From Deltaproteobacteria bacterium (GTDB taxonomy: Bacteria; Desulfobacterota; Binatia; HRBIN30; CADEER01): 49,583 nt of DNA. The position numbers and the translations under genes were made by a program. Below, piece after piece: positions 1-9,656 of the stretch; the stretch's first letter is position 1; every line of letters starts with the position of its first letter. The stretch is taken from NCBI GenBank assembly GCA_029262455.1, contig JAJCZJ010000036.1, positions 1-49,583 of the forward strand, given 5' to 3'. The notes beneath the pieces are model-generated. The model worked only from the letters and a program-made list of their open reading frames with translations, searched no databases and was not told where the DNA came from.

Positions 1-682
1 CGATGTTGTCGATCTCGTTGTGAAAGTCGATCTCTTTGCGAATCGCACGCGCGAAGTGTGAAACAATTCCAACCGGGGTGTAGATCTCTGCCTCGGGAAA
101 GTTCTTTTCCACCGCTCGCGCCAGGAACCGCATGATCTCGAGATCCGCATCAATGATCTTCTCGATGTCCTGACGCTGCACTTTGACGACGACGTCGTGT
201 TCGGCCCCGCGCAACTGCGCCGCGTGCACCTGCGCAATCGAGGCACACGCAAGCGGCACCTCGTCGAAGGTCTCGAACAGCTCCTCCACCGGACGCCCGA
301 GCTCCGTCAGCATAATCTCGCGCACCGTGTCGATCGGCATCGCCGGGACTGCGTCTTGCAAGGTCTCCAGCTCGCGAATCAACTCCGGCGGCAAGAGGTC
401 TGATCGCGTCGAAAGGATCTGGCCAAGTTTGACGAAGGTCGGGCCGAGATCGTGAATCGCCAGCACGACGCGACGCTCCCAAGGCGTCTCGTCAGGTACA
501 CTCGCCGTAATCTCGAGGATCTTTTTGACCGCCCAGCTATCATCGAGGTCGAGCTCGCGCACCAAGGCGCCGAATCCGTGCTTCACCAGAACGGTCAGGA
601 TCTGACGGAATCGATTCGCATCGCGAATCAGCGACTCGCCGGTTCGGTAGCTGTCGTAGGCGCGTCGAAGAGCAGTTGCCAT
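1..682 (-). CDS. AarF/UbiB (ABC1) family atypical kinase, C-terminus off the left edge
   Basis: Reading the minus strand from an ATG at 682 gives 227 residues with no stop before the window edge. The protein carries the family-defining KxGQ block (FVKLGQILSTRSDLLPPEL) and the small-residue loop CASIAQVHAAQL that replaces a normal kinase glycine loop, followed by VVVKVQR with the ATP-contacting lysine. Members are membrane-associated atypical kinases/ATPases that support ubiquinone or other isoprenoid-lipid metabolism. The catalytic loop and metal-binding aspartates lie outside the window, so activity cannot be judged. The gene is divergent from aidB, with about 115 bp between the two starts. 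I am confident of the family and not of the lipid pathway. Confidence 0.88.
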   Translation of the reverse strand, partial: MATALRRAYDSYRTGESLIRDANRFRQILTVLVKHGFGALVRELDLDDSWAVKKILEITASVPDETPWERRVVLAIHDLGPTFVKLGQILSTRSDLLPPELIRELETLQDAVPAMPIDTVREIMLTELGRPVEELFETFDEVPLACASIAQVHAAQLRGAEHDVVVKVQRQDIEKIIDADLEIMRFLARAVEKNFPEAEIYTPVGIVSHFARAIRKEIDFHNEIDNI

Positions 683-797
683 GGGGCAAACACTACTCCG
701 CAACCGTAGAGACTTCCATCGCCGACCGCTTGTGACCCGGCGCCGCGCCGCGCCGCTGCTTGACTTTCCAACGCCTCACGCGCGAAGGAGGAGAGCC

Positions 798-2462
798 ATG
801 GCCAAGATAGAACGCGCCCGTAGAAGCGTCACCCACGACGTCACCAACCAAGCCCCGCCGCTGATCGGCTACAACGTATTTAGCCAGGATCGCGTACTGG
901 TCGAAGCGGCCGAACGAGAGGGCGCTGGCTGGGCAAAAGACCGCATGGAAGCGATCGGAGAAACCGCCGGCAGCGAGGCGATCGCCCTGGGATTCGAAGC
1001 AAACCAGAACCCACCCGTGCTCAAGACGCACGATCGCTTTGGGCACCGCATCGACGAAGTGGAGTTTCACCCGGCGTGGCACGAACTCCTGCGCACCGCG
1101 GTCAAACACGAGCTCCACGCGCTACCTTGGCGTGAAGCCCGGCCCGGCGCACATGCCGCGCGCGCTGCGATGTTCTCCGTGTTTTCCCAAGCCGAAGCCG
1201 GTCACGGGTGCCCGATCTCGATGACCTACTCGGCCGTACCGGCCCTGCGGGCACAACCCGATGTCGCCACCGAGTGGGAGCCAAGACTCACTTCCAATCA
1301 ATACGACCCTCGTTTCATCGAAGCATCGCAAAAGACCGGCGCTCTTTGCGGCATGGCGATGACAGAGAAACAGGGCGGCTCGGATGTTCGCGAGAACACC
1401 ACGCGCGCCGAAGCCATCGGCGATGGCACCAGCGGCGAGTATGCCATCACAGGTCACAAATGGTTCTGCTCGGCGCCGATGTCCGACGCCTTTCTCGTTC
1501 TCGCGAAAACCGGCAAAGGCGTGTCGTGCTTCTTCATGCCGCGCTGGCTCCCTGACGGCACGCTCAACTCGATCCACATCCAGCGCCTGAAAGACAAACT
1601 CGGGAATCGTTCCAACGCCTCTTCTGAAGTCGAATTCGACGCGGCGTGGGCGAGAATGGTCGGGGAAGAGGGCCGCGGCGTCCCGACCATCATCGAGATG
1701 GTCAACCACACACGACTCGATTGCATCATCGGAGCCAACGCCATGATGCGACAGGCGGTCGCTCAAGCGACGCATCACTGCGCGCATCGCTCGGCCTTCG
1801 GCAATAAGCTGATCGACCAACCGCTGATGCAGAACGTCCTCGCCGACCTCTGCGTCGAATCGACCGCATCTACTCTCACAATGATGCGCCTGGCACGCGC
1901 CTACGACGACGCGGCCGACAACGAAACCTGGCGCTCGTTCGCCCGCCTGACGACTGCCATCTGCAAGTACTGGGTCTGCAAACGGACCCCCATGCACGTC
2001 GTCGAAGCGTTGGAATGTTTCGGCGGCAACGGCTACGTCGAAGAGTCGGGCATGCCCCGCCTGTACCGCGAAGCCCCACTCAATGGCATCTGGGAAGGCT
2101 CGGGCAACGTGATGTGCCTGGACGTCCTGCGTGCAATCGGCCGCATCGCCAACGGCACCGAAGCATTCTTCGATGAAGTCGCGCTCGCCGGCGGCATGGA
2201 CGCCCGCTTCGATGTATTCTTCGAGAAGGTCCGGGAAGGACTCAACGACGTCGACGGCATCGAGGGCCGAGCGCGCCGCTTCGTCGAGAGACTCGCCATC
2301 GTTTTTCAGGCGTCCCTATTGTTGCGCTATGGCGACCCCGCCACGACCGAAGCCTACCTGGCAACGCGGCTCGACGGCGACCGAGGTTACGCATTCGGAA
2401 CCCTGCCGCGCCACGTCGAGTGCAAGTCGATCATCGAACGCGCACGACCCGAGGTCGGTTAA
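798..2462 (+). CDS. aidB: AidB-like acyl-CoA dehydrogenase-fold flavoprotein
   Basis: A 554-residue acyl-CoA dehydrogenase-fold protein, close in length to E. coli AidB (541). The ATG at 798 follows a strong GGAGGAG ribosome site; an in-frame upstream ATG at 681 has none and adds 39 unrelated residues. AidB-diagnostic blocks are present: [74 protein letters not shown] and [16 protein letters not shown]. The C-terminal ~110 residues correspond to the extra AidB domain linked to DNA binding. In E. coli, AidB is an FAD protein induced by alkylation damage and thought to protect DNA or destroy alkylating agents. It is followed 20 bp later by a haloalkane dehalogenase on the same strand, so the pair may deal with alkyl halides; that link is inference. 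Confidence 0.93.
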   Translation: MAKIERARRSVTHDVTNQAPPLIGYNVFSQDRVLVEAAEREGAGWAKDRMEAIGETAGSEAIALGFEANQNPPVLKTHDRFGHRIDEVEFHPAWHELLRTAVKHELHALPWREARPGAHAARAAMFSVFSQAEAGHGCPISMTYSAVPALRAQPDVATEWEPRLTSNQYDPRFIEASQKTGALCGMAMTEKQGGSDVRENTTRAEAIGDGTSGEYAITGHKWFCSAPMSDAFLVLAKTGKGVSCFFMPRWLPDGTLNSIHIQRLKDKLGNRSNASSEVEFDAAWARMVGEEGRGVPTIIEMVNHTRLDCIIGANAMMRQAVAQATHHCAHRSAFGNKLIDQPLMQNVLADLCVESTASTLTMMRLARAYDDAADNETWRSFARLTTAICKYWVCKRTPMHVVEALECFGGNGYVEESGMPRLYREAPLNGIWEGSGNVMCLDVLRAIGRIANGTEAFFDEVALAGGMDARFDVFFEKVREGLNDVDGIEGRARRFVERLAIVFQASLLLRYGDPATTEAYLATRLDGDRGYAFGTLPRHVECKSIIERARPEVG

Positions 2463-2482
2463 CATCCCCAAAGGAGCGCCCC

Positions 2483-3361
2483 ATGCCCATGACTCAAAAC
2501 CATCCAAAGAAGACCGCCACGATCAAAGGGAAGAAGATGGCCTACGTCGATCTCGGCGAAGGTGACCCGATCGTTTTTTTGCACGGCAATCCCACATCGT
2601 CCTATCTCTGGCGCAACATCATCCCGCACCTACAGAACCAGGGACGCTGCATCGCGCCGGATCTGATCGGGATGGGCGACTCCGAGAAGTTGAGCCCCAG
2701 TGGTCCCGACTCCTACCGCTTCGTCGAGCACCGCGAATACCTCCACGCTCTCCTCGACCAGATCGGGGTCAAGGAAAACGTGACGCTGGTCATCCACGAC
2801 TGGGGCTCCGCCCTCGGCTTTGATTGGGCCAACCAACACCGCGACGCCGTCAAAGGGATCGCCTATATGGAAGCCATCGTTCAGCCCGTGACCTGGGCGG
2901 AGTGGCCAAAGGCAGCGACCGACATCTTCAAAGGATTCCGCTCGCCAAAAGGCGAGGAGATGGTCCTCGAACAGAATTTCTTCATCGAAGGGGTTCTGCC
3001 CACATCAATCATGCGCAAACTCTCGGACGAGGAAATGAACGAATACCGCCGACCGTTCGCCAACGCCGGCGAAGACCGAAGGCCGACGTTGACCTGGCCG
3101 AGACAGATCCCGATCGAAGGCGAACCTGCCGATGTCCGCGAGATCGTCGAGAACTACGGCGCATGGCTCAAGACGTCGAAAGTGCCCAAGCTCTTCTTCA
3201 ACGCCGAACCCGGAGCGATCTTGCGCGGCGAGCAACGCGATTTCTGCCGCTCGTGGCCGAACCAGAAAGAAATCACGATTCAGGGAATCCACTTCGTCCA
3301 GGAAGACTCAGCCGACGAAATCGGTGAGGGAATCGCTGCGTGGCTGGGTGAAATCAGCTGA
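2483..3361 (+). CDS. haloalkane dehalogenase (alpha/beta hydrolase, LinB/DhaA type)
   Basis: A 292-residue alpha/beta hydrolase that hydrolyses carbon-halogen bonds to an alcohol and halide. Every key position matches LinB with a constant offset of two: Asn36 in [10 protein letters not shown] (halide contact), nucleophile Asp106 and halide-binding Trp107 in [10 protein letters not shown], acid Glu130 in AYMEAI, and base His270 in GIHFVQED. This is the HLD-II arrangement with the acid after strand beta-6. The start is the ATG at 2483 behind AAGGAG; another ATG at 2489 is possible. There is no signal peptide, so it is cytoplasmic. It probably shares a transcript with aidB (20 bp gap). Substrate range cannot be read from the sequence. 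Confidence 0.93.
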   Translation: MPMTQNHPKKTATIKGKKMAYVDLGEGDPIVFLHGNPTSSYLWRNIIPHLQNQGRCIAPDLIGMGDSEKLSPSGPDSYRFVEHREYLHALLDQIGVKENVTLVIHDWGSALGFDWANQHRDAVKGIAYMEAIVQPVTWAEWPKAATDIFKGFRSPKGEEMVLEQNFFIEGVLPTSIMRKLSDEEMNEYRRPFANAGEDRRPTLTWPRQIPIEGEPADVREIVENYGAWLKTSKVPKLFFNAEPGAILRGEQRDFCRSWPNQKEITIQGIHFVQEDSADEIGEGIAAWLGEIS

Positions 3362-3362
3362 C

Positions 3363-3577
3363 GACATTCTGGCCACGGATGAATCCATCCGTGGAACAAG
3401 CATCACCTTCTGCGCGACGCGCGAAAACTTTTGTCGGCAACAAAGATCCGTGTTCATCGGTGGACTAGGTGATTCGCGATTGGTGATTGGTGATGCGGTT
3501 GGTCGAGTCGTGCGTAGCCCTCAGCGTTCATCAGCGGTTTGGTTCCGGCCCCCGGCCGGGCTGGGCTCATCCGAGGC
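3363..3577. repeat. dispersed mosaic repeat, copy A, with an AATCACC-type heptamer run
   Basis: This 215-bp gap between two convergent genes has no credible ORF. It shares modules with the gaps at 10802-11033 and 22386-22515: a CGCGCGAAAA(T/C)TTT element near 3415, CTCAGCGTTCATC...GCGGTTT near 3521-3541, and a GGTTCCG...CCGGGCTGGG(T/C)TCATCCG element near 3540-3573. Within it, 3468-3494 is four heptamers of the form GGTGATT (reverse complement AATCACC), also seen at 29676-29703. The copies are partial and rearranged relative to each other. Confidence 0.6.
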
Positions 3578-5374
3578 CTACCTGCTAGAACGAATCGCCG
3601 CCTCAACCTCCGCGATCTTGGCCGATGCACGGGCTTTGCTCGAGCTCGCAATGTGGCGCGGGTTGATTTCGTGCGAACGTCGAAAGACGCGCAGCGCATC
3701 GTGCAACAAGTCGTTGCGCTGGTAGATCAAGCCAACGTTGTAGAACAACACATCGTTGGTCGGCGCCTCGCGCAGGGCGCGCTCCAGTAGGTCCTTGGCG
3801 CGCGGCCAGTGGGTTCGCTCGGCCGTGAAACCCAGCATGAAGTAGTAGTGGCCGACGAGGTTCTGGGTCAGATAGTCGCGCGGTACACTTTCGTCGGCCG
3901 CCGACCGCAACTCCTCCGGCGGTTGTTTCAGCTCCGGCAGCGGCTCGCCCCGACGCCATACGCGAAACGCCAGTCCGACGGGAACGATGTCCAACTGCGG
4001 GTGGTTCCAGTTTGGATGATGCGTGAAATACAGGGGCTCAGTCTCGGGGTCGAAGCGCAAGTTGGGCTTCTCTCCGCCGACTCCCTGCAGCACCAGATTG
4101 ATATCCGGCCGCACTCCTTCGACCATCGTCAAGTAGATCAATACGAAGAGGATGTTGTCGTCGGTCGCCGATAGGCTCGACCCGGGCGGAATCGTCGCCA
4201 GCAACGATCGAGAAAAATCGTCCGCGATCCGATAGTCACTGCGGTCAAAACGCTGCCAACCCGTCACCAACAACACCAGCGGAATGATCAAAGCCAACGC
4301 ACTGCTCCACCGGAAGAAGCGGCGCGAGACGTAGCTCGCGCCAATCGCCGCCAGTAGCGCAGTCATCGCGTAGGACGGGATGTAGTAGCGATGCCAGATG
4401 AACAGATCGCTCCGCGACCCGTGCGACGCCATCACCAGCAAGTTCAGGAGCATCACGAGCAAGAAGAGTAGCGTCCCACGGCGTCGTGCCGCCACACCGA
4501 CCGCTACGAGAGGCAGGCCCACCCACGCCAGCTCGCGCGCAATCCCCGCCAGGTAATCACCGGTGATGACGACAAGGTCGAGCGGCGATTCGATCCAAGC
4601 TCGCTGCCAAAACCCTTCGCGGCGCACCACGGCCAGAAACGAACTCCATGTCTCCGGATTCCCCCAATCCAGAGGCGGATCAAACGAAGAGGCTATCGGC
4701 AAATAAGAGTACGGCAAGAGTCCGATCAGTCCAGCGACAACCACCGCAGCAAGAGTGCCGAAACGCAGCACCGAGCGTCGGTCTGTGATCAGGGCGTAAA
4801 CCCCGAAGGCGACGCCGTAAATGCCCATAAACGAATGATTGGTCGCCCCCAGGCCACAAACAAAAACGGTGGCGACCAAGTCACGCCGCCGCCGCGATCG
4901 GTCCCACTCCAGCGCCGACAATGTCGCAACCGAAACAAACAGCGCATTGAGCGCGTAAACTCTCTGAATATTCGCCTCGCCCCAGAAACTTGGACCGAAA
5001 GCGAGCAACAACGCAGCCAAGAGCGCCGACAGCCGATCGCATTCCAAGCGGCGAGCCACCAGAAACAGGACTGAGCAGGCAACACTCGCGCACGCGGCAC
5101 TAAACAAACTCATGCGAAACGCCACCGAACCCAGAGGAACCAAGAGAGTCCACAGCTTTCCGAGCATGACGTAGAGTGGGTAGCCGCTCGGATGCGGAAT
5201 CCCGAGCACATGCGCCGCGGCGACCAGCTCGCCGCTGTCACCGACGTAGATCGTGCGGCAAGCTCCCAGCGTGTAGATACAAAAAAGGACCATCGCCAGC
5301 GCGGTAGCGGTCCAAGAGTCTGAACGATCAACAACCTGTGTATCTTGGATTGAGCGGGGCACGCCTCTTCCCAT
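3578..5374 (-). CDS. DUF2723-type polytopic membrane protein with C-terminal TPR, probable GT-C-like glycosyltransferase
   Basis: 598 residues. About ten hydrophobic segments fill the first ~370 residues, followed by a soluble domain ending in a TPR-like helix pair (FYNVGLIYQRNDLLHDALRV). The early YVGDSGELVAAAHVLGIPHP followed by SGYPLYVMLGKLW is the signature of DUF2723 proteins, which resemble GT-C O-mannosyltransferases; the DSGE acidic pair occupies the position of the GT-C catalytic aspartate. It would sit in the inner membrane with the TPR domain outside. Donor and acceptor are unknown. The start at 5374 lies 11 bp from the divergent GIY-YIG gene and lacks a clear ribosome site, so a start a few codons later (GTG at 5362) is possible. 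Confidence 0.78.
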   Translation of the reverse strand: MGRGVPRSIQDTQVVDRSDSWTATALAMVLFCIYTLGACRTIYVGDSGELVAAAHVLGIPHPSGYPLYVMLGKLWTLLVPLGSVAFRMSLFSAACASVACSVLFLVARRLECDRLSALLAALLLAFGPSFWGEANIQRVYALNALFVSVATLSALEWDRSRRRRDLVATVFVCGLGATNHSFMGIYGVAFGVYALITDRRSVLRFGTLAAVVVAGLIGLLPYSYLPIASSFDPPLDWGNPETWSSFLAVVRREGFWQRAWIESPLDLVVITGDYLAGIARELAWVGLPLVAVGVAARRRGTLLFLLVMLLNLLVMASHGSRSDLFIWHRYYIPSYAMTALLAAIGASYVSRRFFRWSSALALIIPLVLLVTGWQRFDRSDYRIADDFSRSLLATIPPGSSLSATDDNILFVLIYLTMVEGVRPDINLVLQGVGGEKPNLRFDPETEPLYFTHHPNWNHPQLDIVPVGLAFRVWRRGEPLPELKQPPEELRSAADESVPRDYLTQNLVGHYYFMLGFTAERTHWPRAKDLLERALREAPTNDVLFYNVGLIYQRNDLLHDALRVFRRSHEINPRHIASSSKARASAKIAEVEAAIRSSR

Positions 5375-5385
5375 AGGATGAGGGC

Positions 5386-6231
5386 GTGGGTGTCAAGCTC
5401 TTCGATCGCAAGTTCGGCAAGGAATATGAAGAGGGGCTCCCGACCTCCCCCGGCGTCTACATGTTCCGCGACGAGCACGGCAAAGTCCTCTACGTCGGCA
5501 AGGCAAAGAATCTGCGACGTCGGCTCGGCAACTACCGCAACGCGAGCCGGCGCAAGGCGCATCGCAAGATGCGAACACTCGTGCGCCGCGCTGCAGCCCT
5601 CGACATCGTACCCACCGACTCAGAGCGCGCAGCGCTGCTACGCGAGAACGAGCTCATCCGTACCCTGCGGCCCCCCTTTAACGTCAACGGCGCATTCTCC
5701 TTCCTTTATCCTGCGATCGGCGTCGGCACCGACGCTGGCCGTAAGCTCTACTGCTTCACCACCGCGCCCGCATCCTGGAGTGAACTCGACCTCCAGTGGT
5801 ACGGGACTTTTCGGTCGCGTCCTCGTGCCAGGGAGGCATTCGACACTCTGGTCGAGACCCTGACCTACTTGGCGCACCCCGAGCCAAGGTCGCGGCTGCC
5901 CAAACATCAGCCGATTCGTGGCTCCAGGCTCGTCGCCTTCCGAAGACTCGACCACGACACAGACCGAGACATCGAGGACTTCCTGGCCGGCAGCCGCACG
6001 GACGGGCTCGGTCGAATCGCCGAGCGGCTACTCGAGAAGCCCCGAGCGAGAGCCGAATCCGAACGCGTCCAAGAGTGTCTGCGCTGCTTGAAAGCCTTCT
6101 ATGAAACCGACCTGGAAAAACTCCGCTACGCCCTCGCCAGCGCCGGACTCGACGGGACCTTCATCGATCAAGAAGAACGCGACGCGCTCTTCATCGCGAC
6201 CAGGACACCGCTCGATGATTCTTCCAACTAG
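5386..6231 (+). CDS. GIY-YIG nuclease, UvrC/Cho N-terminal type
   Basis: A 281-residue protein beginning with GTG behind GGATGAGGG. Residues 20-99 form a GIY-YIG nuclease domain like that of UvrC and the short homologue Cho: GVY (23-25), VLYVGKAKNLRRRL (35-47 with the catalytic arginine) and ENELIRTLRPPFN carrying the catalytic glutamate (Glu87 or Glu89). It lacks the UvrC RNase H-like half and HhH domain, so it would make at most one incision. The remaining ~180 residues are unrecognised and charged. Cho (295 aa in E. coli) is the closest analogue in size and layout. Its stop codon overlaps that of the convergent MFS gene. Confidence 0.82.
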   Translation: MGVKLFDRKFGKEYEEGLPTSPGVYMFRDEHGKVLYVGKAKNLRRRLGNYRNASRRKAHRKMRTLVRRAAALDIVPTDSERAALLRENELIRTLRPPFNVNGAFSFLYPAIGVGTDAGRKLYCFTTAPASWSELDLQWYGTFRSRPRAREAFDTLVETLTYLAHPEPRSRLPKHQPIRGSRLVAFRRLDHDTDRDIEDFLAGSRTDGLGRIAERLLEKPRARAESERVQECLRCLKAFYETDLEKLRYALASAGLDGTFIDQEERDALFIATRTPLDDSSN

Positions 6232-7424
6232 CCGCGAACCCTCCGAATAGCCTGGTTGAAGGACGCAAACCCCAGCGCCGCCGCCATCACCACGGCGTTC
6301 AGGAGATAGGGCGCAATCGGAGTCAACTCGTACAACAGCGAGCCGATGATCGGCCCAACGATGTTGCCGACAACCCCGACCGAACTGGTCATCCCAGCGA
6401 CCTCGCCCTGCTCGTCAGCTGAGACCGACACTGAGGCACCCGACGCCGCCCCGGGTCGAACCATGCCAAAGCCTGCACCGATCAAAGCCAGACCGACCAA
6501 GTAGCCGGGCATCGCGGCCGATGCCACAAAGGTCACGAAGCCAACCAAGGCGATCCCGAGTCCGCCGCGCAACATCACCCGCGACGAAGGTCGCAACTTC
6601 TGCACGACCACCAATTGAGTGAACACACCCGCCACCGCTAAAGCGACAAACCCGACGCCTGCCGCCTGCACTGCGGCCTTGGCGTCGAGTTCGAGCGCAT
6701 CCTGTAAGAAGAACGCCAGCGTGATCGTCGTCGTCGCGCGAACCGCTTGCAGGCAAGCCGCCAACAGAAAAAACGGCCAGACCCGCACATCATTGAATCG
6801 GATACTTCTCTCGCGCTGCTCCGCATGCGCGACCGGTGGGCCGTCCTCGACCAGGAACATCCAGATCGAAGCGGCACTCACGAGAGCCAACAACACCGAC
6901 ACATAGAGCGGGGCAACCACCCCGATGCCGGCGAATACCGCGCCGACAGCTGGCCCGAGAGTTTGTCCCAGACCGAACGCCGCATTGAGCATCGAAACAC
7001 CGCGGGTACGGTCCTCGATCGACGTTCGGTCAGCTACGTACGCCTGCGATGCTGGCGGCGCGCCCGAGCCAAAGACCGCGAAAACACAACGCGACGCAAT
7101 CATCATGAGGTAGACGATCCAAACCGGCAGCGTCGACTGCAGGCCCGCCTGAATCGCCCCACCGAGGAGCAGCATCGAAGTCGCGTAGCCGAGCAACCCG
7201 ACCAGGATCACCGGCCGGCGTCCGATGACATCACTGCGCCGCCCCCAGTAGGGACTCATGAACATCCAGATCGTGGCCGAGATGACGAAAATCAACGAAA
7301 CCTGAAACGGCGAAAGCCCAATTTCACGAGCCGCCGGCGGCAAGATCGCAAACAGAATGGCCTGCCCGAGCCCGACACAAGTGAGCGCCAGAAACAGGAC
7401 GGCAAACGCCCGGCGCTCACCCAT
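6228..7424 (-). CDS. MFS multidrug/tetracycline-type efflux transporter
   Basis: 398 residues and about twelve hydrophobic segments. Motif A of the major facilitator family is visible between TM2 and TM3 (WGRRSDVIGRRPVIL), and antiporter motif C in TM5 (AFGLGQTLGPAVGAVFAG), which places it among TetA/Bmr-like drug:proton antiporters. I chose the ATG at 7424 because it directly precedes TM1 (RRAFAVLFLALTCVGLG); a GTG at 7466 would add 14 soluble residues. The substrate cannot be read. Its last codon shares CTAG with the stop of the convergent GIY-YIG gene. Confidence 0.87.
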   Translation of the reverse strand: MGERRAFAVLFLALTCVGLGQAILFAILPPAAREIGLSPFQVSLIFVISATIWMFMSPYWGRRSDVIGRRPVILVGLLGYATSMLLLGGAIQAGLQSTLPVWIVYLMMIASRCVFAVFGSGAPPASQAYVADRTSIEDRTRGVSMLNAAFGLGQTLGPAVGAVFAGIGVVAPLYVSVLLALVSAASIWMFLVEDGPPVAHAEQRERSIRFNDVRVWPFFLLAACLQAVRATTTITLAFFLQDALELDAKAAVQAAGVGFVALAVAGVFTQLVVVQKLRPSSRVMLRGGLGIALVGFVTFVASAAMPGYLVGLALIGAGFGMVRPGAASGASVSVSADEQGEVAGMTSSVGVVGNIVGPIIGSLLYELTPIAPYLLNAVVMAAALGFASFNQAIRRVRG

Positions 7425-7613
7425 GCATCCGCCGTCCGTTGAACCGAGGCCACCCCATTCGGCCACTCGCTATCACGATCGCACGAAGGAATCTGGCCGG
7501 ATTCCTCTGAAACCGCGAACGACCTACCTCGAAGACAGCGGGAAACATGGTATCAATCCACCGATACACCCGGTCCGGCGCACTGACGCCGCCTCGCAAA
7601 AGGTGAAACCAAT

Positions 7614-9656
7614 ATGAAGATTCCCAAGGCCGCCAAGAAGGACAAATTGATCCGGATCAATGGTGACACCCGCGTCGATCCTTACGCCTGGTTGCGCAAT
7701 CGCGAAGATCCGGCCGTCATCTCCCACCTCGAAACGGAAAACACCTACACTGCAGCGCAAATGCGCGGCGCCGGAAAACTGCAGAAGCAATTGTTTCGCG
7801 AGATCCGTAGCCGCATCAAGGAGACCGACCTCGACGTGCCGGTCACCATCGGAAACTTCTCATACTACTCGCGCACGGTTCGCGGTAAGCAGTACGGCAT
7901 TCACTGCCGACGACCCGTCGCAGGCGGCCGCGAGCAAGTACTGATCGACGAGAACGAGCTGGCGAAAAAGAAGAAGTTCTTCGACCTCGGCATTCTCCGC
8001 GTCAGCCCTGATCACAATCTCGTCGCGTTCAGCACCGACACCAAGGGCGACGAACGCTACGTACTGCGCATCAAGGATCTGCGCACCGGGAAGGTTCGCC
8101 GGGACGTGTTGCGCGACGTCGACAGCGTTGCATGGAGCACCGACAGCAAGACTTTTTTCTATACCATCTTGGACGAGGCCCATCGGCCGTACAAAGTACT
8201 GCGCCATCGCCTCGGCAGTCCCGCGTCGGACGATGTCGTCGTTCACCATGAGAAAGACGATTCGGTCTACACCTCGGTCCGGCTATCGCGCAGCGAGTCT
8301 TTCGTCTTCATCGACCTCCACGCCAAGACCACCAGCGAGGTGCGGTTCATTCGTGCCGATCGCCCTGAATCGCGGCCCAAGCTCGTCGAGCGCCGTCGGC
8401 GCGGAATCGAATACGGAGTCGACCACTCAGGAGACCACTTTTTCATCACGCACAACGACCGCGCCACGAACTTCAAGGTCGTGCGCACGAAAGTCACGCA
8501 TCCAGGGCGCAAACATTGGAAGACCGTCCTCGCCCACCGCAAGGATGTCCTCGTCGAGGATGTCGACGCCTTCGCCAAGCATCTCGTCATCCACGAACGC
8601 GAACGCGGGCTCCCGCACATCAGCATCACGAACCTCTCCGCAAAGAACGGCCACAGGATTCGCTTCAAAGAATCGGTCTACGATGTTGGTGCCGGCCGCA
8701 ACCCCGATTTCGAGACAAAGGCCCTGCGCTTCGGCTACACTTCGCTCGTCACGCCTTCGTCAGTCTATGAGTACGACATCCCCACTCAGCGGCGAAAGCT
8801 GCTCAAGACGACTCCAGTGCTGGGCGGCTACGATCCCTCGAAGTACCGCAGCGAAAGAATCTGGGCGCGGTCGCACGACGGCACCGAGGTGCCGATGTCT
8901 CTGGTCTACCGCAAGGGCCTGCGACGCAACGGAAAGAATCCGGTCCTGCTGAGCGGCTACGGTTCGTACGGGGCTAGCCGTGACCCGGTGTTTTCTTCCA
9001 TCCGCCTCAGCCTCCTCGACCGCGGTGTCGTGTTTGCCATCGCCCACATCCGCGGCGGCAGCGAGATGGGCCGGGCGTGGTACGAGAACGGCAAGTTCCT
9101 GAAAAAGAAGAATACGTTTCACGACTTTATCGCGAGCGCGGAAGAGCTCGTCCGCAAGCGCTACACCTCGCCGCAGCACCTGGCGATCAGCGGCGGCAGT
9201 GCCGGCGGCCTGCTGATCGGTGCCGTACTCAACATGCGCCCCGAGCTCTTCGGGGTCGCACTCGCGGCGGTGCCGTTTGTCGACGTTCTCAACACCATGC
9301 TCGACGCAACCCTGCCGCTGACGGTCACTGAGTACGACGAATGGGGCAATCCAAACGATCCGAAGTACTACCGCTACATCAAGTCCTACGCGCCGTACGA
9401 GAACGTCCAGAAGCAGGACTATCCGCCGATGCTGATCACCGCCGGCCTGAACGATCCGCGTGTCGGCTACTGGGAACCCGCCAAGTGGTGCGCACGGTTG
9501 CGCGAGCTGAAAACAGACGACAACGAGCTCTTGCTCAAGACTGAGATGGGCAGCGGTCACTTCGGGGCTTCGGGCCGCTACAACATGTTCAAGGAGATCG
9601 CCTTCGAGTACGCCTACTTGCTGACCCGCCTCGGCGTCGAGAAAGGCGCTCCATGA
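7614..9656 (+). CDS. ptrB: oligopeptidase B (serine peptidase family S9A)
   Basis: 680 residues against 686 for E. coli PtrB. The N-terminal beta-propeller region starts with DPYAWLRNREDPAV, and the catalytic alpha/beta hydrolase domain occupies about residues 400-680. The triad is Ser529 in ISGGSAGGLL, Asp614 in AGLNDPRV and His649 in GSGHFGASG, a constant three-residue offset from the E. coli triad. The enzyme cleaves short peptides after Arg or Lys in the cytoplasm. ATG follows AAAGGTG. Its TGA overlaps the ATG of the next gene by 4 nt, so the two are translationally coupled. Confidence 0.94.
   Translation: MKIPKAAKKDKLIRINGDTRVDPYAWLRNREDPAVISHLETENTYTAAQMRGAGKLQKQLFREIRSRIKETDLDVPVTIGNFSYYSRTVRGKQYGIHCRRPVAGGREQVLIDENELAKKKKFFDLGILRVSPDHNLVAFSTDTKGDERYVLRIKDLRTGKVRRDVLRDVDSVAWSTDSKTFFYTILDEAHRPYKVLRHRLGSPASDDVVVHHEKDDSVYTSVRLSRSESFVFIDLHAKTTSEVRFIRADRPESRPKLVERRRRGIEYGVDHSGDHFFITHNDRATNFKVVRTKVTHPGRKHWKTVLAHRKDVLVEDVDAFAKHLVIHERERGLPHISITNLSAKNGHRIRFKESVYDVGAGRNPDFETKALRFGYTSLVTPSSVYEYDIPTQRRKLLKTTPVLGGYDPSKYRSERIWARSHDGTEVPMSLVYRKGLRRNGKNPVLLSGYGSYGASRDPVFSSIRLSLLDRGVVFAIAHIRGGSEMGRAWYENGKFLKKKNTFHDFIASAEELVRKRYTSPQHLAISGGSAGGLLIGAVLNMRPELFGVALAAVPFVDVLNTMLDATLPLTVTEYDEWGNPNDPKYYRYIKSYAPYENVQKQDYPPMLITAGLNDPRVGYWEPAKWCARLRELKTDDNELLLKTEMGSGHFGASGRYNMFKEIAFEYAYLLTRLGVEKGAP

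Noticed and set aside
681-797. Upstream start for aidB
   Set aside because: No ribosome site there, and the extra 39 residues do not resemble AidB; GGAGGAG precedes the 798 ATG.
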